NCBI GenBank assembly: GCA_046262175.1
Contig: JBHENF010000270.1
Coordinates: 1 to 12,283 of the forward strand
Reading direction: 5' to 3'
Length of the DNA: 12,283 bases
From: RYN-124 sp046262175
Lineage (GTDB): Bacteria > Actinomycetota > Actinomycetes > Mycobacteriales > SCTD01
Part shown: positions 12,170-12,283 of the stretch, in pieces
Layout: each line of letters begins with the position of its first letter
How positions within the stretch are numbered: the first letter of the stretch is position 1
Translations under genes and position numbers: made by a program
Notes under the pieces: model-generated
What the model was told of the DNA's origin: nothing
Seen by the model: the letters and a program-made list of their open reading frames with translations, nothing else
The model's database searches: none

Positions 12170-12283
12170 TTCGGCGCGTTGGCGCCGGTGTCGGCCGCCT
12201 TGGCGCACTGGACGAAGCCGTAGCTCTTCATCCAGGGGACGTCGGCCTTGGTCTCGAGCGGCGGGTTGGTGACGAGCTTGAAC
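12166..12283 (-). CDS. 3' end of an unrecognised gene
   Basis: Reading in from the right edge, 38 codons and a TGA stop (12166-12168) encode a tail beginning FKLVTNPPLETKADVPWM, followed by KSYGFVQCAKAADTGANAPK. The stop overlaps the hydrolase start as GTGA, so this open frame ends exactly where coupled translation would be expected, which supports it as a true gene end. I do not recognise the family; a secreted or ligand-binding protein is possible but not shown. Confidence 0.65.
   Translation of the reverse strand, partial: FKLVTNPPLETKADVPWMKSYGFVQCAKAADTGANAPK

Overview
The window is a densely coded, very G+C-rich stretch (well above 70 % by eye) of an actinobacterial chromosome. A WhiB-family regulator, an actinobacterial aromatic aminotransferase (Pat/HisC2), DUF3817, a BlaI/M56 pair, abundant GTG/TTG starts and probable leaderless promoters all point that way. 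I cannot place it to genus. There is no rRNA, tRNA, CRISPR array or prophage, and no gene-free stretch above 300 bases.

Layout. (1) 1-1452, minus strand: an E. coli-type SerA (phosphoglycerate dehydrogenase with a serine-binding ACT domain), translationally coupled to the N-terminus of a GlcD/D-2-hydroxyglutarate dehydrogenase-like flavoprotein that runs off the left edge. (2) 1588-2775: a DUF559 (PD-(D/E)XK/Vsr-like) nuclease gene with an AbiEi-like N-terminus. It is flanked on each side by an 87-89 bp unit, each unit being two inverted copies of one ~23 bp motif, with an extra tandem half-copy on the right. This looks like an undescribed small repeat-plus-nuclease element, analogous in layout to REP/RAYT. 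(3) 2788-4489, plus: a small SAM methyltransferase and the aminotransferase Pat. (4) 4455-5092, minus: two coupled small membrane proteins (DUF3817 and an unnamed two-TM protein). (5) 5154-6753, plus: a histidine phosphatase overlapping an unusual stand-alone NAD(P)H-hydrate dehydratase (NnrD)-like protein. (6) 6754-7208, plus: a cold-shock protein with a long 5' leader of three hairpins and a strong terminator. (7) 7228-8847: a WhiD/WhiB3-like gene (minus) divergent from a blaI-M56 peptidase pair (plus), with two BlaI-like operator dyads between them. (8) 8844-11360: a 73-aa single-TM protein (minus) and a large AceE-like thiamine-diphosphate enzyme (plus). (9) 11357-12283, minus: a probable Tat-exported lipoprotein alpha/beta hydrolase coupled to the 3' end of an unrecognised gene.

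Functional threads: serine synthesis with possible 2-hydroxyglutarate recycling (serA and the GlcD-like gene); aromatic amino-acid transamination (pat); metabolite-repair and house-cleaning activities (histidine phosphatase, NnrD-like protein); and a regulatory core where a cell-wall-stress repressor (BlaI) may control both its own protease operon and a WhiB-type iron-sulfur regulator. The features most worth a second look are the DUF559-flanking repeats, the shared BlaI operators, the structured csp leader, and a recurrent -10 hexamer exactly 7 nt before four start codons.
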